Assembly: GCF_022344005.1 (NCBI RefSeq) | Contig: NZ_CP092190.1 | Span: forward strand, 1,600,001 to 1,642,500 | Reading direction: 5' to 3' | Source of the DNA: Deinococcus sp. KNUC1210 | Lineage (GTDB): Bacteria > Deinococcota > Deinococci > Deinococcales > Deinococcaceae | Length of the DNA stretch: 42,500 nt | Shown here: piece after piece, positions 1 to 9,543 of the stretch | Numbering within the stretch: position 1 is the first letter of the stretch | Layout: each line of letters opens with the position of its first letter | Notes under the pieces: model-generated | Told to the model about the DNA's origin: nothing | Database searches by the model: none | What the model saw: only the letters and a program-made list of their open reading frames with translations | Made by a program: the position numbers and the translations under genes

Positions 1-1
1 G

Positions 2-145
2 CTGATGCAGGGCGCTGGCTCGGGAGACGCCCGCACCGCCCTGGTGTACTTTCCCGGCGTGGGACAGAAGAAACTGCTGGTGAAGGTGGCGGGGCTGCAG
101 GCGGTGGAAAGCGGCACAGCGCTGAGTGAACGACCGGGCGGCTGA
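2..145 (+). CDS. C-terminal end of a UvrD/PcrA-type DNA helicase (partial)
   Basis: Only the last 47 residues are in the window, and the gene begins to the left. The reading frame from base 2 ends at the TGA at 143-145. It contains the segment VYFPGVGQKKLLVKVAGLQ, which resembles the Tudor-like C-terminal tail of UvrD/PcrA superfamily 1 helicases (a motif of the form hxFPGVGxKKLLhxhAxLxxh). In that family the tail contacts RNA polymerase or partner proteins, while the motor domains lie upstream and cannot be seen here. The assignment rests on this short motif alone. Any protein with a similar beta-barrel tail remains possible. Confidence 0.55.
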   Translation: MMQGAGSGDARTALVYFPGVGQKKLLVKVAGLQAVESGTALSERPGG

Positions 146-205
146 ATTCGGACGACCTTACTGGCCGCGCCCCGGCTTCATCTTCTCTCCCCTCCCCCGC
201 TCCCC

Positions 206-214
206 TGCTATGAT
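206..214 (+). promoter_or_regulatory. Putative extended -10 promoter upstream of dnaB
   Basis: TGC-TATGAT at 206-214 fits an extended -10 element (TGN followed by a near-consensus hexamer). No good -35 hexamer lies 16-18 bases upstream. It is the best promoter candidate in the 285-base gap between the helicase stop and the dnaB start, and would give a leader of about 210 bases. I see nothing else in that gap. Confidence 0.35.
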
Positions 215-430
215 GCCTCCAGGTCAAACGTGCCGATTCCCGAACCGGGGAGTTGGCCGTTACCGGAAGCTGACAGCCGCGCTGTGGAACCACATGGAGC
301 GGTGCTGGGCAGCCTCCCTCAATTCACCACCGCTTCGCCGGACTACTTTCCTGCGCCGCATCTGCTGCGCGGGCGAGTTGAGCCGTGCGAACGCCGGGCT
401 GTACACCGCCCAGGAGGCCACGTCAGCGGC

Positions 431-1780
431 ATGGAACCCACTCCACGTATTCCCCCACATAACAACGACGCCGAGATCAGCGTGCTGGGCAGTATTCTGC
501 TCGACAACGACGCCCTGATTCAGCTTGGTGACAGCGTCAGTGCCGAGATGTTCTACCGCGAGAGCCACCGCAAGATTTTTACCTGCATGCGGACCCTGCA
601 GGAGCGCGGCGAACCGGTGGATCTGGTCACCCTCAGCGACGACCTGAGAACCCGCAACCAGCTCGACGAGGTGGGCGGCCTGAGCTACCTGATCGGCCTG
701 TCGGAACAGGTGCCCACCGCCGCGTATGCCGAACACTACGCCCGTATCGTGCAGGAAAAATACACGCTCAGAACGCTGATTCAGGCGTCGGGGCGCGTCA
801 TGCAGCTTGCCTATGAAGCGCAGTTGCCACTCGAAGACCTGCTCGACCGCTCGGAAAAACTGATCTTCGAGGTGGCCGAACAGAAAAAGAGCAGCGAGGC
901 CACGCAGGCAATGAGCGACGTGGTGCACGACACCTTCGAGTACATCACGCTGCTGCACAGCAACAGGGGCATTCCCGACGGCGTGGCGAGCGGCTTTCGC
1001 GACCTCGACGAACAGATTTCAGGACTTCAGAAGGGCAGCCTGAACGTGCTGGCGGCTCGCCCGAGCATGGGCAAAACCGCGTTCGCCCTGTCGATCGCGC
1101 AGAATGTGGCGCTGCGCGGCGAGAAGGTGGTGGCGGTTTTCAGCCTGGAGATGCCCGCCGTGCAGCTCGCCCTGCGAATGCTGTGCAGCGAGGGCCGGGT
1201 GGACATGAACCGCATTCGCAGCGGGCAGCTGGGCGAGCGCGATTTCGAGCGGCTGGCACACGCGGCGGGACGGCTGGCCGAGGCTCCGATGGTGATCGAC
1301 GACGAACCCGATCTGACGGTGAACGCCCTGCGGAGCAAGCTGCGCCGCATCGCTGCCCAGCACGGTCAACTGGGGCTGGTGGTCATCGATTACCTGCAGC
1401 TGATGTCGGGCAACAAGAGCGGCAATGGGGGCAACGAGAACAGGCAGCAGGAAATCAGCCTGATCAGCCGCTCGCTCAAGAGCATCGCCCGTGAAATGGA
1501 AGTGCCGATCATGGTGCTGAGTCAGCTTTCGCGTGCCGTCGAGCAGCGGCCCAATCACCGGCCCATGCTGTCGGATCTGCGCGAGTCGGGCGCGATTGAG
1601 CAGGACGCCGACATCGTGATGTTTATCTACCGTGACGAGTACTACAACAAAGAAACCGATCAACAGGGCATCGCCGAGATCATCATCGGCAAGCAGCGAA
1701 ACGGCCCGGTCGGAACCGTGAAACTGCAATTTCACAGCGCCCACGTCCGCTTCAACGATCTCGCCCCAGAAGGCGTATGA
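431..1780 (+). CDS. dnaB: Replicative DNA helicase DnaB
   Basis: This is the hexameric replication-fork helicase, which unwinds DNA 5'-to-3' on the lagging strand and works with primase. The 449-residue product has the usual length. The N-terminal DnaB domain spans about residues 12-115 and is followed by a linker and the RecA-like ATPase from about residue 180. The Walker A motif ARPSMGKT has its lysine at residue 215, and the Walker B region LGLVVIDYLQLM and the later SDLRESGAIEQDADIV motif are present. The open frame extends back to 230, but the ATG at 431 is chosen because AGGAGG lies at 412-417, the protein then starts just before the conserved NDAEISVLGSIL segment, and the upstream extension has no family character. 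The Nudix gene follows after 37 bases, probably in the same transcript. Confidence 0.95.
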   Translation: MEPTPRIPPHNNDAEISVLGSILLDNDALIQLGDSVSAEMFYRESHRKIFTCMRTLQERGEPVDLVTLSDDLRTRNQLDEVGGLSYLIGLSEQVPTAAYAEHYARIVQEKYTLRTLIQASGRVMQLAYEAQLPLEDLLDRSEKLIFEVAEQKKSSEATQAMSDVVHDTFEYITLLHSNRGIPDGVASGFRDLDEQISGLQKGSLNVLAARPSMGKTAFALSIAQNVALRGEKVVAVFSLEMPAVQLALRMLCSEGRVDMNRIRSGQLGERDFERLAHAAGRLAEAPMVIDDEPDLTVNALRSKLRRIAAQHGQLGLVVIDYLQLMSGNKSGNGGNENRQQEISLISRSLKSIAREMEVPIMVLSQLSRAVEQRPNHRPMLSDLRESGAIEQDADIVMFIYRDEYYNKETDQQGIAEIIIGKQRNGPVGTVKLQFHSAHVRFNDLAPEGV

Positions 1781-1817
1781 AGCCCTTTTACTTTCAGCAT
1801 TCGACTTCGGGAGGCCT

Positions 1818-2546
1818 ATGAGCGACGAACAGAAACAGGCCACCGGAAGTGCAGCAGGCAGACGCCGCAGACGCAAACGCGGAAGCGGCCCCCGTCCGGC
1901 CACCAACGCCCAGGCCACCAGCGGGCAGCCCCTCAGCAGTGCCGGGCAGCCTGAAAAACAGGCCAGTGCGCCCACCGGAAGCCAGGGCGGCGCGGCTCAG
2001 CAGGGAAGCAATCCGCAGCGCCGTGGACGGCAGCCAGCGCCCAAGCGTCCGCCCAAGAAACCGCCCGCCGAGCCGCGCATCGGCGTGGGCTGCATCGTGC
2101 TGCGCGGCGACGAGATTCTGATGGTGCGCGAGAAGGGCCGCTGGAGTCTGCCCAAAGGCGGCCTGGATGCCGGAGAACTCGTGCAGCAGGGCGCGATCCG
2201 TGAGACCTACGAGGAAACTGGGCTGAATGTCGAGCTGCGAGAGCTGGCCTTCGTGGTCGAATTTCAGGCCAAGACCTGGGGCCATCATCTGCAGTTCTTC
2301 TATCTGGGGCGCGAGGTGGGCGGCACACTGGGGCCGCGAGACCCCGACCGCGAGGTGCAGGAGGCCAAATTCATTCCGCTGCGGCTGCTGCGCGAATACC
2401 TGCGCTTTCGGCCCCGGCTGGTGGCGCTGGAAACCTGGCTGCGCGAACGCAGACCCCGCCACTTCGTCTTCGATCTCGACCGCGAGCCCGCCATGCTGAG
2501 AACGCGGCGACGGGTGGGCGAAAAAGACGTGGTGGTCAGCGAGTAA
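1818..2546 (+). CDS. Nudix hydrolase with long basic N-terminal tail
   Basis: This 242-residue protein belongs to the Nudix family, whose members hydrolyse nucleoside diphosphates linked to another moiety. The Nudix box is complete (about residues 114-137): GGLDAGE, then REtYEETGL, matching GX5EX7REUXEEXGU, so metal-dependent catalysis is expected. The substrate cannot be read from the sequence. The first 80 or so residues are low-complexity and very basic (a RRRRRK run near residue 15, then P/Q/S/R-rich), probably a disordered nucleic-acid-binding tail. A GGGAGG sits at 1809-1814, only three bases before the ATG. The gene probably shares the dnaB transcript, and D. radiodurans has the same neighbours as I recall. 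It ends in a small hairpin before the convergent regulator gene. Confidence 0.85.
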   Translation: MSDEQKQATGSAAGRRRRRKRGSGPRPATNAQATSGQPLSSAGQPEKQASAPTGSQGGAAQQGSNPQRRGRQPAPKRPPKKPPAEPRIGVGCIVLRGDEILMVREKGRWSLPKGGLDAGELVQQGAIRETYEETGLNVELRELAFVVEFQAKTWGHHLQFFYLGREVGGTLGPRDPDREVQEAKFIPLRLLREYLRFRPRLVALETWLRERRPRHFVFDLDREPAMLRTRRRVGEKDVVVSE

Positions 2547-2554
2547 GGCGGCAG

Positions 2555-2571
2555 GAGGCCCGGCTGGCCTC
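2555..2571. terminator. Short hairpin between convergent genes
   Basis: GAGGCC, a 5-base loop, then GGCCTC form a perfect 6-bp stem in the 29-base gap between the Nudix stop and the stop of the oppositely oriented regulator. There is no T-run. It is a weak candidate for a bidirectional terminator. Confidence 0.35.
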
Positions 2572-2575
2572 TGCG

Positions 2576-5207
2576 CTACTTGCCGGTGCCGATGCTGTCC
2601 AGTGTGCTCAGGGCGGCGCGTCCGCTGGGGTCGATGGGCAGCAGCCTGCGCCCGGCCACCGTGAGTTGTCCGATGCTCAGCGAGACGTCGAGTGCCCGCA
2701 CGCTCAGATGCAGGCCTGTCACACCCTGAAGACCGCTCAGCCGGTGGGTCATCCACTGGCCCGTCTGCACGCCCGGCTGAGCCAGATAGCTCAGCGCGCC
2801 CTCGTGAAAATCGCTGTGGACACGCGGGGAGAACAGATACACTTCGCCCTGCTCCCAGTCGGGCAGACTCGGCCCGCTCTGGTGGCCCGCTTGCCTGCCC
2901 TGGCGGTCGGCGGGGCGCAGCGCCTTGATTCGCAGCGGAAAGGGAGTGCGGCTGGGCCGCAGTTCCTCGCCGCCACCGAACACATCGAGCCGCCACGTCA
3001 GCTCAAGGTCGCCGCTCAGGGTCTCCGGCCATTCGAAGCGCAGATGCAGCGTCTGAGGATGCCCGTAGCGTCCGTCGCTCATCACGTTCAACCAGCCGCC
3101 GTCCAGCGACACGGTATACCCCGACGCCCGGTATTCGTGCAGCCAGCGCCCCCGGCCCGAGCACCCGCGACTGGACACGCGGCGGCTCGGACACGGCGGC
3201 AGCGCTCGGCAGCGCGGGCGGCGGCAGCACGTCGCTGACGATCAGTGGACTCCCGGCGGGCAACTGTGCCTGATAGCGTGTCCAGAGCTGTGCCGCCTGC
3301 TCCTGAAGCCCGGCGCGTTCGGCATAGTACGACGCCAGCCCCGGCTCGGAGGCCGATACCCAGCCCACCAGCCTGCGCCGGACATCCTGGCGAATCCGCT
3401 GCGGCAACTGTCCGGCCAGCACCACCCGCAGCGCCTCGTTGCGGAACATATACTGCGCCTCGTTATCGGGCGCGATCCGGACCGGCGTGAAATCTGAAAC
3501 CCGCAGCGCCACGCCCGTCTCGACCTCGATCAGAATCTGACGCTCCAGAGCGCCCTGCAGCACGGCCTCGCTGTGCTCCTCGCTCAGGGCCAGCACCACC
3601 TGAGCGGTCTGCCGGTCAAAACTGCCATTGACCGCGCTCAGGCGGCTCATGGCGTCGCGCAGCGGTTCGGGCCAGTCTTCGGCCTCACTCAGCAACGTGC
3701 TGCGAACCGACGGCGGTAGCATGGCACTCGCCACGTCGCCGCTGATGTCGGGGTCGGCGGCCTGAAACGCCTGAAGCAGGCCTCGCAGATGCAGCGGATT
3801 GCCTTCGCTGCGCTGAAACAGCTGCGAGGCCACCTGATGAATGTGGCGGCGCTCGGCCTCGGACAGTCCAGGCCGTTGCCAGAAGACTGGCCCCAGCGCC
3901 GCTTCCATGCTGGCAAAGGTGAGCGGCTGCACTGCCAGCGTCTGCACCGCCCCCGAGCGCCGCAGCAACCGCCGGAAATGTGGCAGACGATCCGGGTGTT
4001 CACGGCTGAGCAGCAGAAACAGGCGTGGCCCCTCGTTCCCCATCTGCAGACTGCATTCCAGCAGCGTTACCAGGTCGGCTCCGGCAGCGTCGACCTCCTC
4101 GACGATCAGCAGCAGTGGACGGGTCAGGCGCGCCAGAATGACCGCCACCTTGACGATGTCCTCGTCCAGCGAGGCGGGCTGCAGCAGCACCTGCCACAGC
4201 GTCTGCGTTCCTTCGATATCGGTATGCCGCAGCAGCCCCTGTGCCAGCGCCGCCAGCATCAGGCGGCCCGACGCGCCGGCTGTCAGGCGCAGGCTCTCCC
4301 AGCTCAGACGCCGCGACAGGGCACCCGCCAGATAACTCTTCCCGATGCCCGGCGGCCCGCTGAGCATCAGCAGCTGCGGCTGAACGGCGGCCCGCTCGCC
4401 CACCTGCGCCAACACCTGCTCTTCGGCAGGCCGGGTGAACTCCGGCGGCTGTGTTTCCCAGTCCCAGGTCCCGAACAGCGGCTCTCTGCGTCCTGGCACG
4501 GGCGGCCCGGCGACCGAGGCCTGAGATTCGAGCAACGATACCGGAGCGCCCTCATGCGTGCCGCCAGCAGACGGCTGCGGCGCGTGTTCGGCCTGCCGGT
4601 CGGGAAAGGCGAAGGCCGCCGTCCCGGATGGCCGCTCGGCCTCGGTCGCCGGGCTGTCTACCCCATCCATGTCCGCCACACTCGCAAACCCGATGGTCTC
4701 GGCGCGGGCCGCGATCAGCCGGGTCGCCCAGGTCTGTCCGGCAGCGGCGTAGCGGCTGTACGTCTGCGCCAGCATGGCCTCGACCCGCTCGCAGTACACC
4801 CAGCGCTGCTGCTCGACCCACATCTGGAAATTGCTGCTGCCCAGATCTTCCAGGCCACACAGCGGCAGGCCACGCAACGTCGCCAGCCAGGCGGCCAGCT
4901 CGGTCTGATCCATCTCTCCAGACTGGCGCATCCACTGATCGAGGTCGGTCTCGACGTGTTCCAGCGAGAGCATCTGGCGACTGGGCGGAAAGATATCGAG
5001 GCCAGCCGCCCGGATTCGTGCGAGCTCGACCCGCAGATTCGTCCGGGCCTCCGGGCTGTTCCACAGCAGGTCGGCCAGCCGCTCGCGGTGCTGAGGAACA
5101 CGCTCGGCAGCCAGATAGACCAGCAGGGCCAGCGCCTTGGCCGACAGCACCACCACCTTTCCATCCTGAGTGACATGAACATGGCCGAGCAAATGCACCG
5201 TCAGCAC
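2576..5207 (-). CDS. SARP-like transcriptional regulator with AAA-type ATPase domain (apparent frameshift)
   Basis: This is a large STAND-like regulator. It starts with an OmpR-type winged helix (about residues 1-95, LTVHLLGHVHV...ALALLVYLAAE), followed by a BTAD-like helical stretch to about residue 190, then an ATPase with Walker A GPPGIGKS and Walker B PLLLIVEEVD, helical repeats, and a beta-rich C-terminal domain. The GTG at 5207 is chosen because AGGGAGG lies six bases upstream (5214-5220). The N-terminal frame runs on to 3003 in nonsense-like sequence, while the C-terminal domain (GYTVSLDGGWLNV...) lies in another frame from about 3150 to 2576. Removing one C from the five-C run at 3149-3153 joins them smoothly (...VLGPGRWLHEY...), giving about 876 residues. 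So either a sequencing indel or a real break is present. The ligand and target genes are unknown. Confidence 0.7.
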
Positions 5208-5225
5208 TACACGCCTCCCTGGAAC

Positions 5226-5447
5226 AATGAACGCACTGAGCACAGCACGATGTTCACCCTCTTTTACCTGACCTCATCCAATCGGTTCACAGGAAAAACC
5301 TGTTCGAAGAACGTTCATTACGACACCCAACGGCGGGAAGAATGAAGACAGGCAGGGAGAAGAGAGAGGGAAGAAGGTGGCGGCTGCCCAGCGAGGAGAG
5401 GAGCGACGCGGTCCAGATCAAGCGCTTCTCATGACGCTACGTTCATT
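5226..5447. repeat. Three copies of CGTTCATT upstream of the SARP-like gene
   Basis: The octamer CGTTCATT occurs at 5312-5319 and 5440-5447 on the plus strand and at 5226-5233 on the minus strand. A perfect ACAGG-AAAAA-CCTGT inverted repeat lies at 5289-5303. All are in the otherwise gene-free stretch 5208-5565 between the SARP-like gene start and the PBP stop. SARP-type regulators bind short repeats, so these could be operators, but that is an inference. Confidence 0.3.
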
Positions 5448-5565
5448 CGATTTTAATACAGCGCATCTGAAAAATTCAGAGCCATCTTGCTTTCTTTGGA
5501 AGGCCTACAGCAAGTTCTCATCTTTCTGCACTGCCGTCTGACCCAGGAACATACCTGCGGCGAGC

Positions 5566-8220
5566 TCAGTTGGAGGGTGAGCCGCCCGATGTATCGGGAA
5601 TGCTGCTGCTGTCCGGCACCACATTATAGGGAGCCGGGTCGGGCGTGGACAGGCTCGGTGGCGCGGAGGTGGGGGGATGACGGGGGTACCATCGCTGGAC
5701 GGATCGGACGAATCCGGCAGCGGCGTCAGATCGGAAGGCACCTGCTGCGACGCCGAATCGTCCGGGGTGGACAGAGACGGAGCCGAATCCTGGGAACTGG
5801 AATCCTGAGGCGCCGTGTCGGCAGGCGTCGAGGTGTCGGGGAGAAACCGGCTGCGGCGAACTGTCGGGCACGGTGGCCGGGTCCGGCACCACCTGTGGAG
5901 ACGGCTGGGAATCACTGGACTGAGAATCGTCAGTGGAGCCTGAATTCTGATCGGCAGCGGACTGGTCTGGGACCGGCTGGGCCGTATCGGGCTGGGCAGT
6001 GGACGGCTCCGGGGTGACGTCGGCGCCGCTGTCAGGCGTGCTGGTCGCGTCATCGGAGGGCAGCGCGTCGGTAGGTACAGCATCTGTGGGCAGCGCGTCC
6101 GGAGTGCTCTGGTCCACCTCTGGCTCGGTGGGAACAGGATCGGGGGCGGTCACTGCCGGGGCCTGAGACTCTGCGGGCGACTCGCTGGGCGGTACGGGTT
6201 CCGGCGCAGAGCGGCCCCCGAACAGACTGCTGAGGAATCCGCCGTTCGAGGTGCCGCTGTCGGTCTTGAAGGCCATCTGCACGCCGCGCACCTGCTGAAA
6301 CGTCACGCCCTGCGGCGCAGAGAACTGCACAGCCGCCTGACCATTGACCGCCGCTGCCGCCGCTTCCTGCCAGACGGGGGCGGCCACCTCGCCGCTGTAG
6401 GCCGTCTGGGGAAGCGCCGTGTTGTCGCTGCGCCCCACCCACACCGCTCCGCTCAGACCCGGTGTGACGCCCGCAAACCACAGGTCGCGCACATCGTTGG
6501 TGGTGCCGGTCTTGCCACCGACCTCGCGCCCATTGATGCGTGCCCGCCAGCCCAGCCCACCCTCGGCAGGCGTCAGGTCATTGACCACGCCGCGCAGCAT
6601 ATCGAGGCCCAGAAAGGCCGTCTGGGTGTCCCAGACCCGCTGGCCCTCACTGGGGGCGACCGTCAGGATGGTCTTGCCGCTCTGCACCACCTTGGTGATC
6701 AGGCGCGGAGCATGGTAGATGCCGCCGTTGGCGAAGGGCGCATAGGCCGCCGCCATCTGAAGCGGACTGGCTTCCAGCGCTCCAATCGCCAGCGGCAACC
6801 CGGTATCGGGAGCGGGCGACAGGCCCAGTTCACGCAGCTTGGACACGAAGGCGTTCAGCCCGACCTGCTGAGCGAGGCGCACCGTCGGCAGATTCAGCGA
6901 GTGATCGAGGGCGTACCGCAGCGTCACGCGGCGTCCGGTGGAGGTACCGCTGTAATTCTTGGGCTGATAATCGCCGTCAATCGGAGCGTCGAGGATGGTA
7001 TCGGACTGCTTGAAGCCTTTCGAGAGCGCCAGTGTGTACAGCAGCGGCTTGATGCTGCTTCCCACCTGTCGACGGGCGCGGGTGGCATTGTTCCAGGATT
7101 CCAGCACGCCGTCTCCGAGTTTCTGGCCCACCAGTGCCGTCACGTCGCCGTTCGCCGGGTTCATCAGGGCCAGACCGAGCGTCGCGCCGTCGGGCAGGCG
7201 GGCGTCACGGCTGGCGACCTCGGCTCCTGCCTGCGCCTGATGGTTGAGGGTGGTGTACACCGTCACGTCGGAGCGGTACAGCACGCTGCGTCCCAGCCTG
7301 TCCGAGAGATCGCGCTCCACCGCGTCCAGAAAGCCGTCCGCGAAGCGCACCTGTGGCGCCGGAGAACTGGCACGCTTGGCGCTGGGGTCGCTCAGCCGCG
7401 CCGAGACCAGATTGCCCGCCGCGTCGTAACGCACGCTCCAGCCCACCGGCTGAAGGTGGTAATGCCACGCGGCGTCGGCCTGGGCCTGGGTGGCGCGGCC
7501 ATCCTTGACCATGCGGTCCAGAATGTTGTGAATCAGCGGGCGGTAGGCCGGGTAGTCGTTGTAGCGGCGGGCATTGGGCAGCAGGGTAGCGAGATACACG
7601 CTCTGGGCCAGATTGAGGCGCGAGGCATCGACACCGAAATAGGTGCGGGCGGCGTCCTGAGCGCCCAGCAGATCGGTGCGGCCCACGCCCCAGTACACCA
7701 CGTTCAGATACGCGGTCAGAATCTCGTCCTTGGTGAAGCGGCGCTCGACCTGCACCGCCAGCAACGCTTCTTTGAGTTTGCGGCTCAGGGTCTTCTCGTC
7801 CTTGATGTCCGCGAGGATGGTGCTGCGAACGACCTGCTGAGTGATGGTGCTGCCGCCCTGGGTATCGCCCGACGCACTCCGGAAGACGGCCCGCAGCAGC
7901 CCACGCGGGTCGATGCCGCCGTGCTGATAGAAGCGGGTATCCTCGCTGGTCACGACGGCTTTTCGCAGCCACGAACTCATCTGGTTCGACTTCAGCAGCG
8001 AACGGTTCACCCGCGCTCCGCTCGACAGCGAGGGGGTGAGTGCTCCGATCACCTGCCCCCGGTCGTCCACGACGGTGGCCTTGCCCGCGTATTCCAGCAC
8101 GCTCAGATCGTCCACGCGTTTCAGATCGCTCTGCCACAGCAGCACCAGACCCAGCAGCCCTACACCGAGCAGCAGTGCCAGAATCAGCAGCGTCTTGAAG
8201 AGGTTTGCAATCAGCCGCAT
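5566..8220 (-). CDS. Class A penicillin-binding protein (bifunctional transglycosylase/transpeptidase)
   Basis: This enzyme polymerises lipid II into glycan strands and cross-links the peptides on the outer face of the membrane. One N-terminal transmembrane helix (about residues 7-28) is followed by a family 51 glycosyltransferase domain. It has catalytic Glu93 in SEDTRFYQHGG, then GGSTITQQ and the RRFTKDEILTAYLN region. The transpeptidase has SSIK with nucleophile Ser388, an SLN motif and KTGTT. After about residue 640 comes a low-complexity P/S/D/T tail of about 240 residues. Within the tail, roughly 57 residues change composition (R, F, G and H rich) between two homopolymers, G4 at 5838-5841 and G6 at 5671-5676. 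Read in the neighbouring frame this stretch is again P/S/D/T-rich, so two compensating one-base indels are likely. The gene is divergent from gcvT. A possible promoter is TTGCTT-15 nt-TATGCT (8285-8290 and 8264-8269 on the complement). Confidence 0.9.
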   Translation of the reverse strand: MRLIANLFKTLLILALLLGVGLLGLVLLWQSDLKRVDDLSVLEYAGKATVVDDRGQVIGALTPSLSSGARVNRSLLKSNQMSSWLRKAVVTSEDTRFYQHGGIDPRGLLRAVFRSASGDTQGGSTITQQVVRSTILADIKDEKTLSRKLKEALLAVQVERRFTKDEILTAYLNVVYWGVGRTDLLGAQDAARTYFGVDASRLNLAQSVYLATLLPNARRYNDYPAYRPLIHNILDRMVKDGRATQAQADAAWHYHLQPVGWSVRYDAAGNLVSARLSDPSAKRASSPAPQVRFADGFLDAVERDLSDRLGRSVLYRSDVTVYTTLNHQAQAGAEVASRDARLPDGATLGLALMNPANGDVTALVGQKLGDGVLESWNNATRARRQVGSSIKPLLYTLALSKGFKQSDTILDAPIDGDYQPKNYSGTSTGRRVTLRYALDHSLNLPTVRLAQQVGLNAFVSKLRELGLSPAPDTGLPLAIGALEASPLQMAAAYAPFANGGIYHAPRLITKVVQSGKTILTVAPSEGQRVWDTQTAFLGLDMLRGVVNDLTPAEGGLGWRARINGREVGGKTGTTNDVRDLWFAGVTPGLSGAVWVGRSDNTALPQTAYSGEVAAPVWQEAAAAAVNGQAAVQFSAPQGVTFQQVRGVQMAFKTDSGTSNGGFLSSLFGGRSAPEPVPPSESPAESQAPAVTAPDPVPTEPEVDQSTPDALPTDAVPTDALPSDDATSTPDSGADVTPEPSTAQPDTAQPVPDQSAADQNSGSTDDSQSSDSQPSPQVVPDPATVPDSSPQPVSPRHLDACRHGASGFQFPGFGSVSVHPGRFGVAAGAFRSDAAAGFVRSVQRWYPRHPPTSAPPSLSTPDPAPYNVVPDSSSIPDTSGGSPSN

Positions 8221-8382
8221 GGCGGGCCAGCCGGGGGAGGAAGTTCATCACCGTTGTGGTTTCAGCATAGCGGGTAAAGCTGAGAAGCAACATGGCAGAT
8301 CTTCGTTCCAGTTTCCGGCCTGCTCGGGTGGCCTTCGACAGGCTGTGCGGCTATCGGCAACAGGCCAGTAGGACGGGTGCGC

Positions 8383-8388
8383 CATAAT
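8383..8388 (+). promoter_or_regulatory. -10 box for a leaderless gcvT transcript
   Basis: CATAAT lies exactly six bases before the gcvT ATG at 8395, so transcription should begin at or next to the start codon. There is no Shine-Dalgarno sequence, which fits leaderless translation. No consensus -35 is visible. Confidence 0.55.
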
Positions 8389-8394
8389 GAAGGC

Positions 8395-9462
8395 ATGGAG
8401 ACTCCAGAAACGCTGAGGCGCACACCGCTGCACGCAGCCCACCACCGCGCCGGGGCCAGGATGGTGCCGTTCGGCGGCTGGGATATGCCGGTGCAGTATC
8501 AGGGCGTCAAGGCCGAGCACGCGGCGGTGCGGGAAGACGCGGGCATGTTCGACGTGTCGCACATGGGCGAATTTCGCATTTCCGGGCCAGAGGCCGAGAC
8601 GTTTCTGCAATACGTCACCACCAACGACGTGGCCCGGCTGAAACCCGGACGCGCCCAGTACAACTGGCTGCCCGGAGAAACCGGCGGGCTGATCGACGAC
8701 ATCTACATCTACCGCGTGGCTGCCGACGAATTTCTGATGGTGGTGAACGCCAGCAATATCGGCAAGGACTGGGCGCACCTTCAGGCACAGGTCGGCCAGT
8801 ACGACGTGCAGCTGCGCGACGAATCCGACGCCTGGGGCCTGATCGCGGTGCAGGGACCCAGGAGCGAGGAGAAATTGCAGCCGCACTGCACCGTCGACCT
8901 GAGCCGCCGCACCAAGAACAGTTACTTTGCTGCCCGGCTGTTGGGCATGGATGTGTGGCTCGCCCGCACTGGCTACACCGGGGAAGACGGCTTCGAGGTC
9001 TTCGTGGCGGCAGACGAGACCGAGGCGATGTGGAACAAGCTGCTCGCTCTCGGCCTGACGCCCGCAGGCCTGGGCGCACGCGACACGCTGCGGCTGGAAG
9101 CGGGCTTTCCGCTGTACGGCCACGAGTTTTCCGACACCATCCACCCGCTTTCCAGCACGTATACCTGGGTGGTCAAAGACAAAGAGCACCTGGGCCGCGC
9201 CCACATCAGCAGCGCACCGCAGATGAAACTGATCGGGCTGGCGCTCGACAAGGTGCCGGTGCGGGAAGGCTATCCGGTGTTGCTGAACGGCGCGGCAGTG
9301 GGTCAGATCACCAGTGGCAGCAGCAGTCCCACGCTCGGCCATCCGATTGCGATGGCGCTGGTCAGTGCAGGCGCCGCCGACGCCGACACCTATGAGGTGG
9401 AAGTGCGCGGCAAGGCGCATCCGGCGCGGCGGGTGTCGCTGCCGTTCTACAAGAGGCCCTGA
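8395..9462 (+). CDS. gcvT: Aminomethyltransferase, T-protein of the glycine cleavage system
   Basis: GcvT takes the aminomethyl group from the lipoyl arm of GcvH, releases ammonia and makes 5,10-methylene-tetrahydrofolate. The 355-residue product has the family length. Recognisable segments are [23 protein letters not shown] at the N terminus, the MFDVSHMGE folate/substrate motif, the GYTGEDGFE motif, and the C-terminal barrel ending in a VSLPFYK segment. An in-frame ATG at 8377 exists, but 8395 is preferred because it fits the family N terminus and lies six bases after the CATAAT box. The order gcvT-gcvH-gcvP follows on the same strand, but hairpins separate the genes, so they need not form one simple transcript. 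Confidence 0.95.
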   Translation: METPETLRRTPLHAAHHRAGARMVPFGGWDMPVQYQGVKAEHAAVREDAGMFDVSHMGEFRISGPEAETFLQYVTTNDVARLKPGRAQYNWLPGETGGLIDDIYIYRVAADEFLMVVNASNIGKDWAHLQAQVGQYDVQLRDESDAWGLIAVQGPRSEEKLQPHCTVDLSRRTKNSYFAARLLGMDVWLARTGYTGEDGFEVFVAADETEAMWNKLLALGLTPAGLGARDTLRLEAGFPLYGHEFSDTIHPLSSTYTWVVKDKEHLGRAHISSAPQMKLIGLALDKVPVREGYPVLLNGAAVGQITSGSSSPTLGHPIAMALVSAGAADADTYEVEVRGKAHPARRVSLPFYKRP

Positions 9463-9470
9463 CACTCCGA

Positions 9471-9497
9471 GCGGTGGGCGACATGACAGCCCACCGC
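9471..9497 (+). terminator. Hairpin between gcvT and gcvH
   Basis: GCGGTGGGC, a nine-base loop, then GCCCACCGC form a perfect 9-bp stem eight bases after the gcvT stop, followed by the pyrimidine-rich CTTCTTTCC. It could terminate or attenuate the gcvT transcript, or stabilise its 3' end. Confidence 0.55.
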
Positions 9498-9543
9498 CTT
9501 CTTTCCTACACATCCCCCCATCAAATCAGGGAGAATACAGACC

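Noticed and set aside
3789..5345. Long plus-strand open frame opposite the SARP-like gene
   Set aside because: Typical antisense shadow of a high-GC coding region, with Q/R/P-rich translation and no domain.
6712..8277. Long plus-strand open frame opposite the penicillin-binding protein
   Set aside because: Mirror of an intact enzyme with complete catalytic motifs. The translation is R/H/Q-rich without motifs.
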